Positions 24,671-32,566 of a stretch of 64,000 nt of DNA are shown here, one piece after another (positions within the stretch are counted from its first letter, which is position 1; each line of letters opens with the position of its first letter). The position numbers and the translations under genes are program-made. The stretch lies in contig CAMBMS010000003.1 of NCBI GenBank assembly GCA_945868845.1, positions 124,001 to 188,000 on the forward strand, written 5' to 3'. The DNA is from Asaia bogorensis (lineage in GTDB: Bacteria; Pseudomonadota; Alphaproteobacteria; Acetobacterales; Acetobacteraceae). Under the pieces are notes generated by a model. It made no database searches. It was not told where the DNA came from and saw only the letters and a list, made by a program, of their open reading frames with translations.

Positions 24671-25594
24671 ATGCCACAATCTCCAGGAACCAGAATTACC
24701 GCCCCTCCCCTCACCTTCGTAGTCCGCCACCAGCTCTGGGACGGCAATGTCGAGGATCACACGGACCAGGGCGTCTCCATTGAGGTGATGGGCGATGTCG
24801 GAGGCAAGGCAACCAATTTGCTGCGCTTCAACTGCTTTGACATTGAAAAAAGCTACGTCTACGGCCCGGAAAATCCCGCACTGACGACACCGCTGCGCGT
24901 CGGTGGCGGCATGGGCGTGCATTGCCGAATGGACCCGATCACCAATGGGAATGCCATTGGCTGGACCATCCGCATCCTGGACCAGAAATTGCCGAAGATG
25001 CTGGAACGGGCGGGATACAAGGCAATCGCAGACACTACCGACATGGCCGCCGTGCGGCATATCCTGCCCGAGGTCGAAGCCTGCGCTCGGGAAACCTTTG
25101 TCACCCTGCGGAACACAGTGAAGCACAACCGTGGGACGGACATATTCGAAGCGGGCAATATCCGCTTCGGCCTAGAAATGCGCCGGCAGCGGAATGGCGA
25201 TGGCGGCCTCGCGGTGCATGTCCTCAGCGACGTGGGCGGATCGCAGGGGAAATCCTATGTCGAGGAAACCGAAATTCTGGCCTTCGACTGCTTCTGGAAC
25301 GGCGCACATTACCACTACGGGCCTCGCAACAAGAACCACCGGATCAACTGGGATATGACCATCATCGACGATCCGCTGGAGTGGACGTTCGAGCAGATCG
25401 AAAACCGGCGTCTCGGTCCAATGATCGAGCGCGCCGGGTATCCGGGGATTGCTGCCGATCTGGATCTGGAGAAAATCGCCACGATCCTGCCGGCGATGAA
25501 GAAGCGCGCCTTTGAGATGTATGAGTTGGGCGAGAAATTGACCGGCCACAAAGGATTGCCGCTCGAATTCACCCCAAATATGGCCGCCGAATAG
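24671..25594 (+). CDS. Uncharacterised protein with two internal repeats
   Basis: 307 residues, soluble, no signal peptide or membrane segment. The protein is a tandem duplication: residues about 33-70 (VSIEVMGDVGGK, LRFNCFDIEKSYVYGPEN) align with about 178-220 (LAVHVLSDVGGS, LAFDCFWNGAHYHYGPRN), and 97-141 (ILDQKLPKMLERAGYKAIAD) aligns with 228-282 (RRLGPMIERAGYPGIAADLD). Conserved D-V-G-G, F-[ND]-C-F, Y-G-P and ERAGY are shared by both copies. I do not recognise an enzyme family and give no function. It is divergent from the dehydrogenase. The ATG at 24671 is chosen because the upstream open frame is not protein-like and the conserved pattern begins a few residues in. Confidence 0.8.
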   Translation: MPQSPGTRITAPPLTFVVRHQLWDGNVEDHTDQGVSIEVMGDVGGKATNLLRFNCFDIEKSYVYGPENPALTTPLRVGGGMGVHCRMDPITNGNAIGWTIRILDQKLPKMLERAGYKAIADTTDMAAVRHILPEVEACARETFVTLRNTVKHNRGTDIFEAGNIRFGLEMRRQRNGDGGLAVHVLSDVGGSQGKSYVEETEILAFDCFWNGAHYHYGPRNKNHRINWDMTIIDDPLEWTFEQIENRRLGPMIERAGYPGIAADLDLEKIATILPAMKKRAFEMYELGEKLTGHKGLPLEFTPNMAAE

Positions 25595-25609
25595 CCGCCG
25601 CACCTTTGG

Positions 25610-25631
25610 GGGAGGGCATAAAAACCCTCCC
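25610..25631. terminator. Hairpin after the repeat protein
   Basis: GGGAGGG at 25610-25616 pairs with CCCTCCC at 25625-25631 with an A-rich loop. On the minus strand the loop becomes TTTTTATG. No T-tract follows on the plus strand, so the terminator call is modest. Confidence 0.4.
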
Positions 25632-25686
25632 TCACTTGCGGGCCGGCGATACGTCGCTGGTAATCACATTCTGCCGCCCGCAAGTT

Positions 25687-25818
25687 CTAAGGCTGGCCCA
25701 ATAACGCCAGGCCCGCGCTGATCAGAGCCATGTCCAGCAGGCGAGGCCCACGCGGCCTGCTGCTGGCCCCAGTGATGAACATGCCCAGGGCGGCGGAGAT
25801 CAGAAGAAGTTTAGGCAT
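25687..25818 (-). CDS. Small hydrophobic protein, unknown
   Basis: About 43 residues from ATG 25818: MPKLLLISAALGMFITGASS, then RLLDMALISAGLALLGQP. Two hydrophobic stretches are separated by a basic Arg-Pro-Arg segment, suggesting a tiny membrane protein; an upstream start at 25869 would add 17 residues. No family known to me. The interval between it and the next gene (25870-26167) contains no other recognisable gene. Confidence 0.3.
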   Translation of the reverse strand: MPKLLLISAALGMFITGASSRPRGPRLLDMALISAGLALLGQP

Positions 25819-26167
25819 GCGTGATTGTCGGTAAGGACGCATCGCCTGGCACCCTGGCGCCGTTGCCAATCAACGAAGGCACGGTGGGCGTGGCCAAACG
25901 AGCGCCATCACCTCCCGCGCTGCACCGTTTCCCACGAACGTGATCCGACCTCCCCTGGTGGACGGCACCCGGTTCCCGCGCGAGATCGAGGCTAGCGGGT
26001 GGTGGGTCGGCCGGCTATGGCTGCCCGCTAAACTGGGGTACGTTTAGAAGGAAACCCATCCCAGTCTGAATTTCTAATTCAAAAGTATGATTCAGATCCT
26101 CGGAAATTCCACCTATGGTCTTCACGCTCTAAGCACCGCATGCCTGAGAGAAAGCCGGAGAGAAAAA

Positions 26168-27169
26168 ATGAGCAGGATCGGCATCGCGATCTCGGGCGGC
26201 CCCAACCCGGCGGAGATCGTGGACCTCGTCGTCCTGGCGGAAAGCCTGGGGTATGAATCCGCCTGGGTCGCGGAAGGGCATGGCGGCGATCAGTTTGCAA
26301 TCCTAGCAGCTTGCGCGATGCGAACCTCGCACATTCGGCTTGGTACTTCCATCAGCAGCGTCTTCGTGCGCAGCGCACCGACGATCGCAATGGCGGCATC
26401 CTCAGTCGCGGAATTGTCGGGAGGGCGTTTTATTCTCGGCCTAGGATCCAGCCACAAGGCGCAGGTCGGGCCGGAGCATGGCGTTGCCTATACAAAGCCA
26501 TTGACCCGAACCAGGGAAAGCGCCGCCATCGTCCGCGCGTTGCTGCGAGACGGGCAGGTTCAGTTCGATGGCGAGACGATTAAGATCGAGAATTTCGATC
26601 TGTGGTACGCGCCGCGGTACCGCGATGTGCCAATGTATCTCTCGGCCGTGTTTCCTAAAAGCATAGCGCTATGCGGCGAAATCGCGGACGGTATCATCCT
26701 GACACGCAGCACGATCGAAACGGCCACGCCGGTTCGCGCGCAACTAGCAGCAGCCGCGCACCGTGCCGGGCGGAACCCGGACGGGATCACGGTAACCACC
26801 TTGCTGCCGACGTCAGTCGGTGAAACGCGCGCGGCCGCATTGGCCGAGTTACGACCGGGTCTGGCCTTCTATGCGGGGTTTTTCCCCCGCTACAACCAGT
26901 TGATGGCGGCGCATGGCTTCACGCGCGAGGCCGCCGCAATTGCCGAGGCCTGGGCACGCGGCGATCGCGAAGCGGCGAAGCGGGCGGTAAGCGATGCAAT
27001 GATCGACGCAACCAGCATCGCTGGCACGCCGGCGCAATGCCGCGCCCGCGTCGCGGAGTATCGGCAATCCGGCATCGATGTGCCAATCCTCAGCCCCTAT
27101 TCGCGAGGCCCGGATGCCAAATCCCGCTTTGAGGCGGCAATTCGCGCCTGCGCGCCTGAGAATATTTGA
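26168..27169 (+). CDS. LLM-class flavin-dependent oxidoreductase (F420 reductase-like)
   Basis: 333 residues from ATG 26168 (CGGAGAGAAAAA upstream). Luciferase-like TIM barrel: GIAISGGPNPAEIVDLVVLAESLGYESAWVAEGHGGDQFAIL, RLGTSISSVFVRSAPTIAMAASSVAELSGGRFILGLGSSHKAQV, typical of the 5,10-methylene-H4MPT-reductase-like branch. The cofactor may be F420 or FMN. ITVTTLLPTSVGETRAAA and the final IAGTPAQCRARVAEYRQSGIDVPILSPY complete the pattern. In family terms these are monooxygenases or reductases. Followed by an inverted-repeat element and the SDR gene; functionally grouped with 28357-29364. Confidence 0.87.
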   Translation: MSRIGIAISGGPNPAEIVDLVVLAESLGYESAWVAEGHGGDQFAILAACAMRTSHIRLGTSISSVFVRSAPTIAMAASSVAELSGGRFILGLGSSHKAQVGPEHGVAYTKPLTRTRESAAIVRALLRDGQVQFDGETIKIENFDLWYAPRYRDVPMYLSAVFPKSIALCGEIADGIILTRSTIETATPVRAQLAAAAHRAGRNPDGITVTTLLPTSVGETRAAALAELRPGLAFYAGFFPRYNQLMAAHGFTREAAAIAEAWARGDREAAKRAVSDAMIDATSIAGTPAQCRARVAEYRQSGIDVPILSPYSRGPDAKSRFEAAIRACAPENI

Positions 27170-27171
27170 AT

Positions 27172-27292
27172 AGAGCGTTCGTTACCTAATTCGGCACCGG
27201 CCCGCCTCCCCACTCGGCCACCCAACGAGTATAATTCCGTGGCCGACAGAATGGGAAAGCGGGCCGATGCCGACTTAGGTAACGACCGCTCT
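27172..27292. repeat. 121-bp element with 34-bp inverted ends and an inner inverted repeat
   Basis: The left arm 27172-27205 (begins AGAGCGTTCGTTACCTAA) matches the reverse complement of the right arm 27259-27292 at 31 of 34 positions. Inside, TCGGCCAC (27214-27221) pairs exactly with GTGGCCGA (27239-27246). The whole can fold into a cruciform. It fills the gap between the LLM gene and the SDR gene. It looks like a small non-coding repeat (MITE-like or palindromic REP-like) rather than a simple terminator. No target-site duplication is evident at the ends. Confidence 0.75.
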
Positions 27293-27359
27293 GGAGGCTA
27301 TTTGACTGGACGACGCGCGCTGCGTGGCCGATTATGATATCCTCGGGAGGAGGAAACTG

Positions 27360-28331
27360 ATGCAGGAATTTTCTGGAAAAATCGCCGTGGTGACCGGAGG
27401 AGGGTCGGGAATGGGGCGCGAACTGGTGCGCCAGCTTGTGGCCGAAGGGGCGCATATCGCGATGTGCGATGTCTCCGCGCGCGGCCTGGCCGAAACCCGC
27501 CAACTTTGCGAAGCCGCGGGCCTGCCGCAGGGCGTGCGCATCACGTCCCACATCGCCGATGTGTCCAACGAAGCCGACGTAGTGCGCTTTCGCGACGAGG
27601 CGGCGGCGCAGCATGCCACCGATAAAATAAACCTACTGTTCAACAATGCCGGCATCAGCGGTGGCGGCAGCATGATCGTCAATGACCGCGCAGAATGGGA
27701 ACGCACGTTCAATATCTGCTGGGGCGGCGTTTACTTCAGCACCCGTGCCTTCCTGCCGCTGCTCCGGGCCGCGGACGAGGCGCATATCGTCAACACCAGC
27801 AGTATCAATGGATTTTGGGCGTCGGTGGGGCCCGATACCCCGCATACCGCCTATGCGGCAGCCAAATTCGCGGTGAAGGGGTTTACCGAGGCATTGATTG
27901 CCGACTTCCGGATGAACGCGCCACATATCAAAGTCTCGGTCGTCATGCCCGGCCATATCGGCACCGGCATCCGCGTTAACTCGCTCAAGGTGCAGGCCAA
28001 CACCGATTCTGATGAGCCGGATGCGACAAAAATCGCCCATACGCGCGCTCGCCTTACCTCGATGGGGCGGGATGCATCAACGCTGTCAGACGCGGAAATC
28101 GCGGCCATGCTCGCCGAACGGGCACGCCGCTTTGTCGCGGATGCGCCGACCAGCGCCACCGAGGCTGCTACAATCATCCTGGAGGGCGTGAAGGCCGGCC
28201 AGCTGCGCATTCTAGTGGGCAAGGATGCGCATCTGATCGACAAGATGGTTCGCGCCGACCCTGACCATGCCTATGATGAAGCGTTCTACGCGCGGTTCGC
28301 CGATGCGGCAGGCTGGTATCCTGGACGTTGA
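27360..28331 (+). CDS. Short-chain dehydrogenase/reductase
   Basis: 323 residues from ATG 27360 with AGGAGGAAACTG upstream. NAD(P)-binding motif VVTGGGSGMGRELVRQL (TGxxxGxG), DVSNEADV, LLFNNAGISGGG (NNAG), catalytic Ser in VNTSSINGFWASVGP and YAAAKFAVKGF (YxxxK), with GFTEAL downstream. Acidic residue D after GAHIAMCDVSARG suggests NAD(H) preference. A C-terminal extension past residue 240 is longer than in classical SDRs. Its stop lies 25 bases before the second LLM gene, so they are cotranscribed. Confidence 0.92.
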   Translation: MQEFSGKIAVVTGGGSGMGRELVRQLVAEGAHIAMCDVSARGLAETRQLCEAAGLPQGVRITSHIADVSNEADVVRFRDEAAAQHATDKINLLFNNAGISGGGSMIVNDRAEWERTFNICWGGVYFSTRAFLPLLRAADEAHIVNTSSINGFWASVGPDTPHTAYAAAKFAVKGFTEALIADFRMNAPHIKVSVVMPGHIGTGIRVNSLKVQANTDSDEPDATKIAHTRARLTSMGRDASTLSDAEIAAMLAERARRFVADAPTSATEAATIILEGVKAGQLRILVGKDAHLIDKMVRADPDHAYDEAFYARFADAAGWYPGR

Positions 28332-28356
28332 GGTAGACCAAGAAGGAACGGATACG

Positions 28357-29364
28357 ATGAGGCTTAGCCTAATGGTGCGCGGCCAGCATCCGAGCGGCGA
28401 CGCCGCGGGTCACCTGCGTGACGATCTGGAACTGGTGCGCTACGCCGACCGGCTTGGCTTCGATGGGATCGTAAAGGGTTCACATTACAGCACGCATCCG
28501 TTCGAATCCGTGCAGCAAATCCCTTTCCTGGCCCACTGCACGGCGATCGCGCCGCGCCTGCGGGTCATTTGCGGGCTCGTGCTGCTGCCGTTGCATAAAC
28601 CGCTGGATATTGCCGAACAGCTAGCGACGCTGGACTTACTGTCGGGCGGCAAGCTCGTCTTCGGTGCCGGGATCGGTTACCGCGATGTGGAGTTCAAGGC
28701 GTTCGGCATTCCGCGCGGTGGGCTGGGCAATCGGTTCGAGGAGTGCCTGACCGCGATCCGCCGGTTGTGGACAGAAGATTTTGTCAGCATGACGGGAAGC
28801 AATTTCGAATTGGACAACGCGAGCTGCGCGGTAAAGCCTGTGCAGAAGCCAACTCCGCCAATCTGGATCGGCGCCAATGCCGATGTGGCAATCCGGCGTG
28901 CCGCGCGGCTCGGCGATTGCTGGTATATTAACCCTCATAATACCCTGGCGACGATCGAGCGGCAGATGGAAGTCTATAAACGCGCGCTGGACGAGTATAA
29001 TCGCCCCTTTCCCACCGAACTGCCGATGCGGCGGGAAGTTTTCATCGCACCCACCCGCACCGAGGCGATCCGCCGCGCGCAGCCTTATCTGGAGGAGAAA
29101 TACAAAGCGTATCGCGCATGGGGGCAGGACAAGGTGATGCCCGCGGGCGATCATTTGGATCATGCCTTCGGCGAGTTGCTTGAGGACCGCTTCCTATTAG
29201 GTTCACCGTCGGACGTAGCGGACCAGCTCAACCGCCTGAACCGGCGGTTGGGCGTGAACCACGTGCTTGCCTCCGTCCACTGGCCGGGGATGCCGAACAG
29301 CCTAGCAATCGAACAATTGCATCTCCTGGCGGAGGAGGTTCGGCCCTTGCTACGTCCCGCTTGA
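28357..29364 (+). CDS. LLM-class flavin-dependent monooxygenase
   Basis: 335 residues from ATG 28357 (AAGGAACGG upstream). Luciferase-like barrel: MRLSLMVRGQHPSGDAA, LELVRYADRLGFDGIVKGSHYSTHPFESVQQIPFLA, LRVICGLVLLPLHKPLDIAEQLATLDLLSGGKLVFGAGIGYRDVEFKAFG, with the flavin-contacting G-x-G-x-G-Y-R-x-x-E-F motif. This belongs to the alkanal/nitrilotriacetate-type monooxygenase-like branch and differs from the gene at 26.2 kb. Such enzymes need a flavin reductase, which is not visible nearby. It follows the SDR by 25 bases and precedes the isochorismatase-like gene by 34. Confidence 0.89.
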   Translation: MRLSLMVRGQHPSGDAAGHLRDDLELVRYADRLGFDGIVKGSHYSTHPFESVQQIPFLAHCTAIAPRLRVICGLVLLPLHKPLDIAEQLATLDLLSGGKLVFGAGIGYRDVEFKAFGIPRGGLGNRFEECLTAIRRLWTEDFVSMTGSNFELDNASCAVKPVQKPTPPIWIGANADVAIRRAARLGDCWYINPHNTLATIERQMEVYKRALDEYNRPFPTELPMRREVFIAPTRTEAIRRAQPYLEEKYKAYRAWGQDKVMPAGDHLDHAFGELLEDRFLLGSPSDVADQLNRLNRRLGVNHVLASVHWPGMPNSLAIEQLHLLAEEVRPLLRPA

Positions 29365-29398
29365 TGACACTCTTGAACTCTTATTCAAGGAAACCGCT

Positions 29399-30019
29399 AT
29401 GGCCGACCTCGAACGCATCAATCCACGCCGCGCGGTGCTAATCGCCTATGACGTCTGCCAGCGTGCGTTGACACCCTCCGATTCGGCACGCCGGACGGCG
29501 ATGCGCCCGGTGCTCGAGGCCTGGGTACGAGTAATCGGGTTGGCGCGGACTGCCGGGCTGCCGGTGATCTACACCACGCCCGTCAGCCGAGCGGACGGCG
29601 CCGATGTCGTCATGCTGCCGACCGATCTTTCGGCGGAAACAGGCATTCCGCCACTGACTAACGCGGTCGAGGGGACCGCGGAGGCTGGCTTCCCCGACGA
29701 GATCGCACCACGCGCCGAGGATTATGTCTTCCTAAAGCGTCGGCCGAGTGCGTTCTACGGAACGGGCGTGGCAGAGCTTTTGCGCATGCTACGGCGCGAC
29801 ACGATCATCATAGGCGGCGGTGCCACCAATCGCGGCGTCGAGACGAGTGTGCGCGAAGCCTTCAACCTCGATTTCGCCACCATCGTGGTGCGCGAATGCT
29901 GCTGGAGCGGCGATGCAGCCGCCCACGCCTTCAGCCTTGACAAGGCGATGAAGATGTATGGGCGGATCCGTAGTCTGGAGCAGGTCACTGCGATGCTGAC
30001 GACCCGCAATTCTGCCTAA
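29399..30019 (+). CDS. Isochorismatase-like hydrolase lacking the usual catalytic Cys
   Basis: 206 residues. Catalytic Asp in AVLIAYDVCQ (D18), Lys in YVFLKRRPSAFYGTG (K113), and the family turn TIIIGGGATNRGVETSVREA. In cysteine hydrolases of this fold the last motif reads GxxT-N-x-C-V-E; here the Cys position (about 146) is Gly. As in true isochorismatases (EntB, PhzD), a Gly there suggests vinyl-ether or other non-amide chemistry. Other Cys residues sit at VRECCWSG but away from the motif. Cotranscribed with the LLM gene; AAGGAAACC precedes the ATG. Confidence 0.83.
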   Translation: MADLERINPRRAVLIAYDVCQRALTPSDSARRTAMRPVLEAWVRVIGLARTAGLPVIYTTPVSRADGADVVMLPTDLSAETGIPPLTNAVEGTAEAGFPDEIAPRAEDYVFLKRRPSAFYGTGVAELLRMLRRDTIIIGGGATNRGVETSVREAFNLDFATIVVRECCWSGDAAAHAFSLDKAMKMYGRIRSLEQVTAMLTTRNSA

Positions 30020-30077
30020 ATCTGCCCGGGCGGCCTACTTCAGAGCTTCGATGCTTTCACACCGGCATCGGTAGTTA

Positions 30078-31268
30078 TTACCAACCGGGGTCGTCCGGGC
30101 GCAGGCCGAGGCGTACCTTGCCCGCGGATTGAAAGTAACTGGGCAATGCCGCGCCATGCTGAATGGCGACATGAATGTCGCGGAACGCGGCTTCCAATGG
30201 CAGGCTGGTATAGATCGCGTTAGTGCCCGCGGTATGGAAGACCTTGTCCACCGCTCGCACCGATTCATGCATCGCATGCGTGATGGCAAGGCGCGCCTGC
30301 GCGACTTCCTGGTCCGTTGGCTCCGCGCCGGCGCAAACACTGCTCCAGACCCGCCCGACAGCATCGAACACATAAGCCCGCGCGGCACCGACAATGGCAT
30401 CAGCCTCACCGATGTGAGCTTGCACGGTGGGACGGTCGCGCAGCAGGGCGGTATTCAGGGTGGACGCCGATGTCATCGCGATCTCGGCCAACGCATCGAT
30501 GGCGCCGCGCGCAATGCCGAGGGCGTTGGCAGCCGAGGGGGTCCAGAGAAAGACGAAGCGGGCACGGTGATTGAACAACGGCGTCGATTCCACCATCCGA
30601 TCGTCCGACAGCACGCTGCGCCGCTCGGGAACAAAGACATCCTGCACGCTGAAATCCTGACTGCCCGTGCCGCGCATGCCCATCACGACCCAGGTATCGA
30701 CGATCGCCACCTCCTCACGCGGCACCCATAGCGCGCGCAGTATCGGCTTACCGGCCGCATTCAGGCGGGGGGTGTCACCATCCATCACCACGGCGGTACA
30801 ATAGAGCCAGCGCGCGTTGTAAATGCCGCTAGCAAAATTCCATTGCCCGCTGAGGCGATAACCACCTGGCACCTCCCAGACTCTCCCGGCCGAATGACCG
30901 CCGGGGCGCGCGGAGCCGGCGGCGCGGTAATCGGCCGGGGTGCCGGCCAGTTCGCGCCCAACCTCCACCGGCAGTCGGGCTATGTTCAGGGCCATGGCAT
31001 TGGCGATCATGATATTCCAGCCGACCGAGCCATCGGCCTTCGATATTTCCTCCACCGCCCGAAAGACGGTGAGCGGGTCCAGCTCCGGCCCGCCCATTGA
31101 ACGCGGGAGATACATCTGGTAGAGCCCCGCCGCGGTAATTTTGGCGGCAAGAGCGGGCGGGGTCTGGCGTCGCTCTTCGGCCTCGGCGCGGGAGGCTCGC
31201 ACGGCATTGGCCAATCCCATCGCCTCGGCGACAATGGGGGGAATAGATGTAGACGGATCTTGGACCAT
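30078..31268 (-). CDS. Acyl-CoA-dehydrogenase-like flavoprotein (HsaA/two-component monooxygenase type)
   Basis: 396 residues from ATG 31268; AAGGAAAAC sits nine bases upstream, which decides against a GTG six codons earlier. N-terminal helical domain (LAAKITAAGLYQMYLPRSMGGPELDPLTVFRAVEEISKADGSVGWNIMI), the beta domain with SGQWNFASGIYNARWLYC, VMGMRGTGSQDFSVQDVFVP, and the C-terminal helices ending LRDIHVAIQHG. The segment TGSQDF and AAFRDIHVAIQHGA match flavin-dependent monooxygenase/desaturase members with PF08028 rather than classical dehydrogenases. The base Glu of true acyl-CoA dehydrogenases is not obvious. Converges with the isochorismatase gene; its 5' end is within a duplicated region. 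Confidence 0.85.
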   Translation of the reverse strand: MVQDPSTSIPPIVAEAMGLANAVRASRAEAEERRQTPPALAAKITAAGLYQMYLPRSMGGPELDPLTVFRAVEEISKADGSVGWNIMIANAMALNIARLPVEVGRELAGTPADYRAAGSARPGGHSAGRVWEVPGGYRLSGQWNFASGIYNARWLYCTAVVMDGDTPRLNAAGKPILRALWVPREEVAIVDTWVVMGMRGTGSQDFSVQDVFVPERRSVLSDDRMVESTPLFNHRARFVFLWTPSAANALGIARGAIDALAEIAMTSASTLNTALLRDRPTVQAHIGEADAIVGAARAYVFDAVGRVWSSVCAGAEPTDQEVAQARLAITHAMHESVRAVDKVFHTAGTNAIYTSLPLEAAFRDIHVAIQHGAALPSYFQSAGKVRLGLRPDDPGW

Positions 31269-31420
31269 GGCGACGTTTTCCTTCACGCCGCGCTATTCTG
31301 AGCGATGATGCGACGGACGGCCAGGGGACTGACGAAGGTCAGGAACAACAATGCAGGCTTATGATTTTATCGTTGTCGGCGCTGGATCCTCCGGCGCGAC
31401 GATGGTGTCGGCTGTCGGCA
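31201..31420. repeat. Direct repeat copy A flanking the cox cluster
   Basis: This stretch covers the start of the acyl-CoA-dehydrogenase-like gene, the intergenic gap and the start of a GMC oxidoreductase. It matches 38741-38963 at most positions in the same orientation, for example GATGTAGACGGATCTTGG, CACGC-GC-CTATTCTG-GCGATGATG, GAACAACAATGCAG and GGCGCTGGATCCTCCGGCGC. The two copies bracket 7.3 kb. Confidence 0.85.
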
Positions 31421-31458
31421 AAAAGGCATCACCATCAACGATCGCTCGCGCGGTCTGA
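31351..31458 (+). pseudogene. N-terminal stub of a GMC oxidoreductase
   Basis: ATG 31351 gives MQAYDFIVVGAGSSGATMVS, nearly identical to the start of the intact GMC gene at 38892 (MQTYDFIVVGAGSSGA). It then diverges and stops after 35 residues. The FAD-binding GAGSSG motif is present but the remainder of the enzyme is lost. Left over from the duplication. The following 140 bases before the next start have no recognisable coding. Confidence 0.8.
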
Positions 31459-31597
31459 GCATGATGGCGCAGGTTTTGCCACGTCACAAAAATCATTGGC
31501 CAGGATCATGCTAGAGGGCTACACCACGTTTCGAAACCTCGATGCGACGCCCATATGTGGAACGTCGATCAAGTGGTGACGCGAGTCAGGTAAAGGC

Positions 31598-32566
31598 ATG
31601 GACGAAAACGTAGGTCAGGTATCGCTGCAGGGTACGGTCGAGGCCGCAGCGGCGTCGGAACAGCGTCCGGCCAGGGGCTATGCGTCGTCTGCCAGCGATT
31701 GGTTTGAGCTACTGAAGCCGCGAGTGGTGCAACTGGTGGTATTTACAGGCTGGATCGGTCTGCTCATCGCGCCAGGCTCGCTGCATCCGGTGATGGCGTT
31801 GACGGCGGTGCTATGTATTGCTGCAGCGGCCGGTGCGGCCGGCGCCATCAATATGTGGTATGATCGCGATATAGACCTTTTGATGGAGCGCACACGTAAC
31901 CGTCCCATCCCAGCAGGCCGGATTGCGGCAAAAACGGCTTTGGGGTTTGGCGTGCTCTTGGCCACCGCCTCAGTGCTGGTGATGGCACTGACGACCAATT
32001 TGGTGGCCGCCGCTTTGCTGGCCGCTTCCGTTGGCTTCTACGTATTCATCTACACCATATGGTTGAAGCGCCGGACCGCGCAGAACATCGTGATCGGTGG
32101 GGCCGCCGGCGCCTTTCCACCCGTGATTGGCTGGGCCGCGGTGACTGGGGGAGTGGACGTGCTGCCGGTCCTAATGTTCACCATCGTGTTCTTATGGACG
32201 CCACCGCATTTCTGGGTCCTGTCGTTGTGGAATCATTCCGACTACCAGCGCGCAGGGGTGCCGATGCTGCCAGTGGTGGCCGGAGCACGGGCAACGCGTC
32301 GTCACGTAGCTGTATACACCCTGTTGCTGGTTATCTTGACCGCGCTGCCCGGGCTGCTCAGGTTGACCGGCATGTTTTATGGGTTGTCTGCCACAGTGCT
32401 GGGCCTCGGATTTATCTGGCACGCTTGGCGGGTTCTGCGCGACCCACAGGATGCGGCAGGGGCCAGCCAGACCTCCGACGCGCCTGCCAAGGCGGCGTTT
32501 AAGTACTCCATCTTGTACTTGTTCATGCTTTTTGCCGCCCTTGCCGTTGACCAGATGATTGGCTGA
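31598..32566 (+). CDS. ctaB: Protoheme IX farnesyltransferase (heme O synthase)
   Basis: 322-residue inner-membrane prenyltransferase converting heme B to heme O for the oxidase encoded downstream. After a hydrophilic N-terminus of about 35 residues it has around nine membrane segments. The first motif is GAINMWYDRDIDLLMERTRNRP (N-x-x-x-D-x-x-x-D, isoprenyl diphosphate binding), followed by YTIWLKRRTAQNIVIGGAAGAFPPVIGWAAVTG and FLWTPPHFWVLSLWNHSDYQRAGVPMLPVV, all typical of CtaB. Placing ctaB just ahead of the cox genes is usual in alphaproteobacteria. No ctaA or ctaG is next to it. Confidence 0.96.
   Translation: MDENVGQVSLQGTVEAAAASEQRPARGYASSASDWFELLKPRVVQLVVFTGWIGLLIAPGSLHPVMALTAVLCIAAAAGAAGAINMWYDRDIDLLMERTRNRPIPAGRIAAKTALGFGVLLATASVLVMALTTNLVAAALLAASVGFYVFIYTIWLKRRTAQNIVIGGAAGAFPPVIGWAAVTGGVDVLPVLMFTIVFLWTPPHFWVLSLWNHSDYQRAGVPMLPVVAGARATRRHVAVYTLLLVILTALPGLLRLTGMFYGLSATVLGLGFIWHAWRVLRDPQDAAGASQTSDAPAKAAFKYSILYLFMLFAALAVDQMIG

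Noticed and set aside
24235-24747. Minus-strand frame upstream of the dehydrogenase
   Set aside because: Overlaps the dehydrogenase start in another frame and the unknown repeat gene; composition not protein-like.
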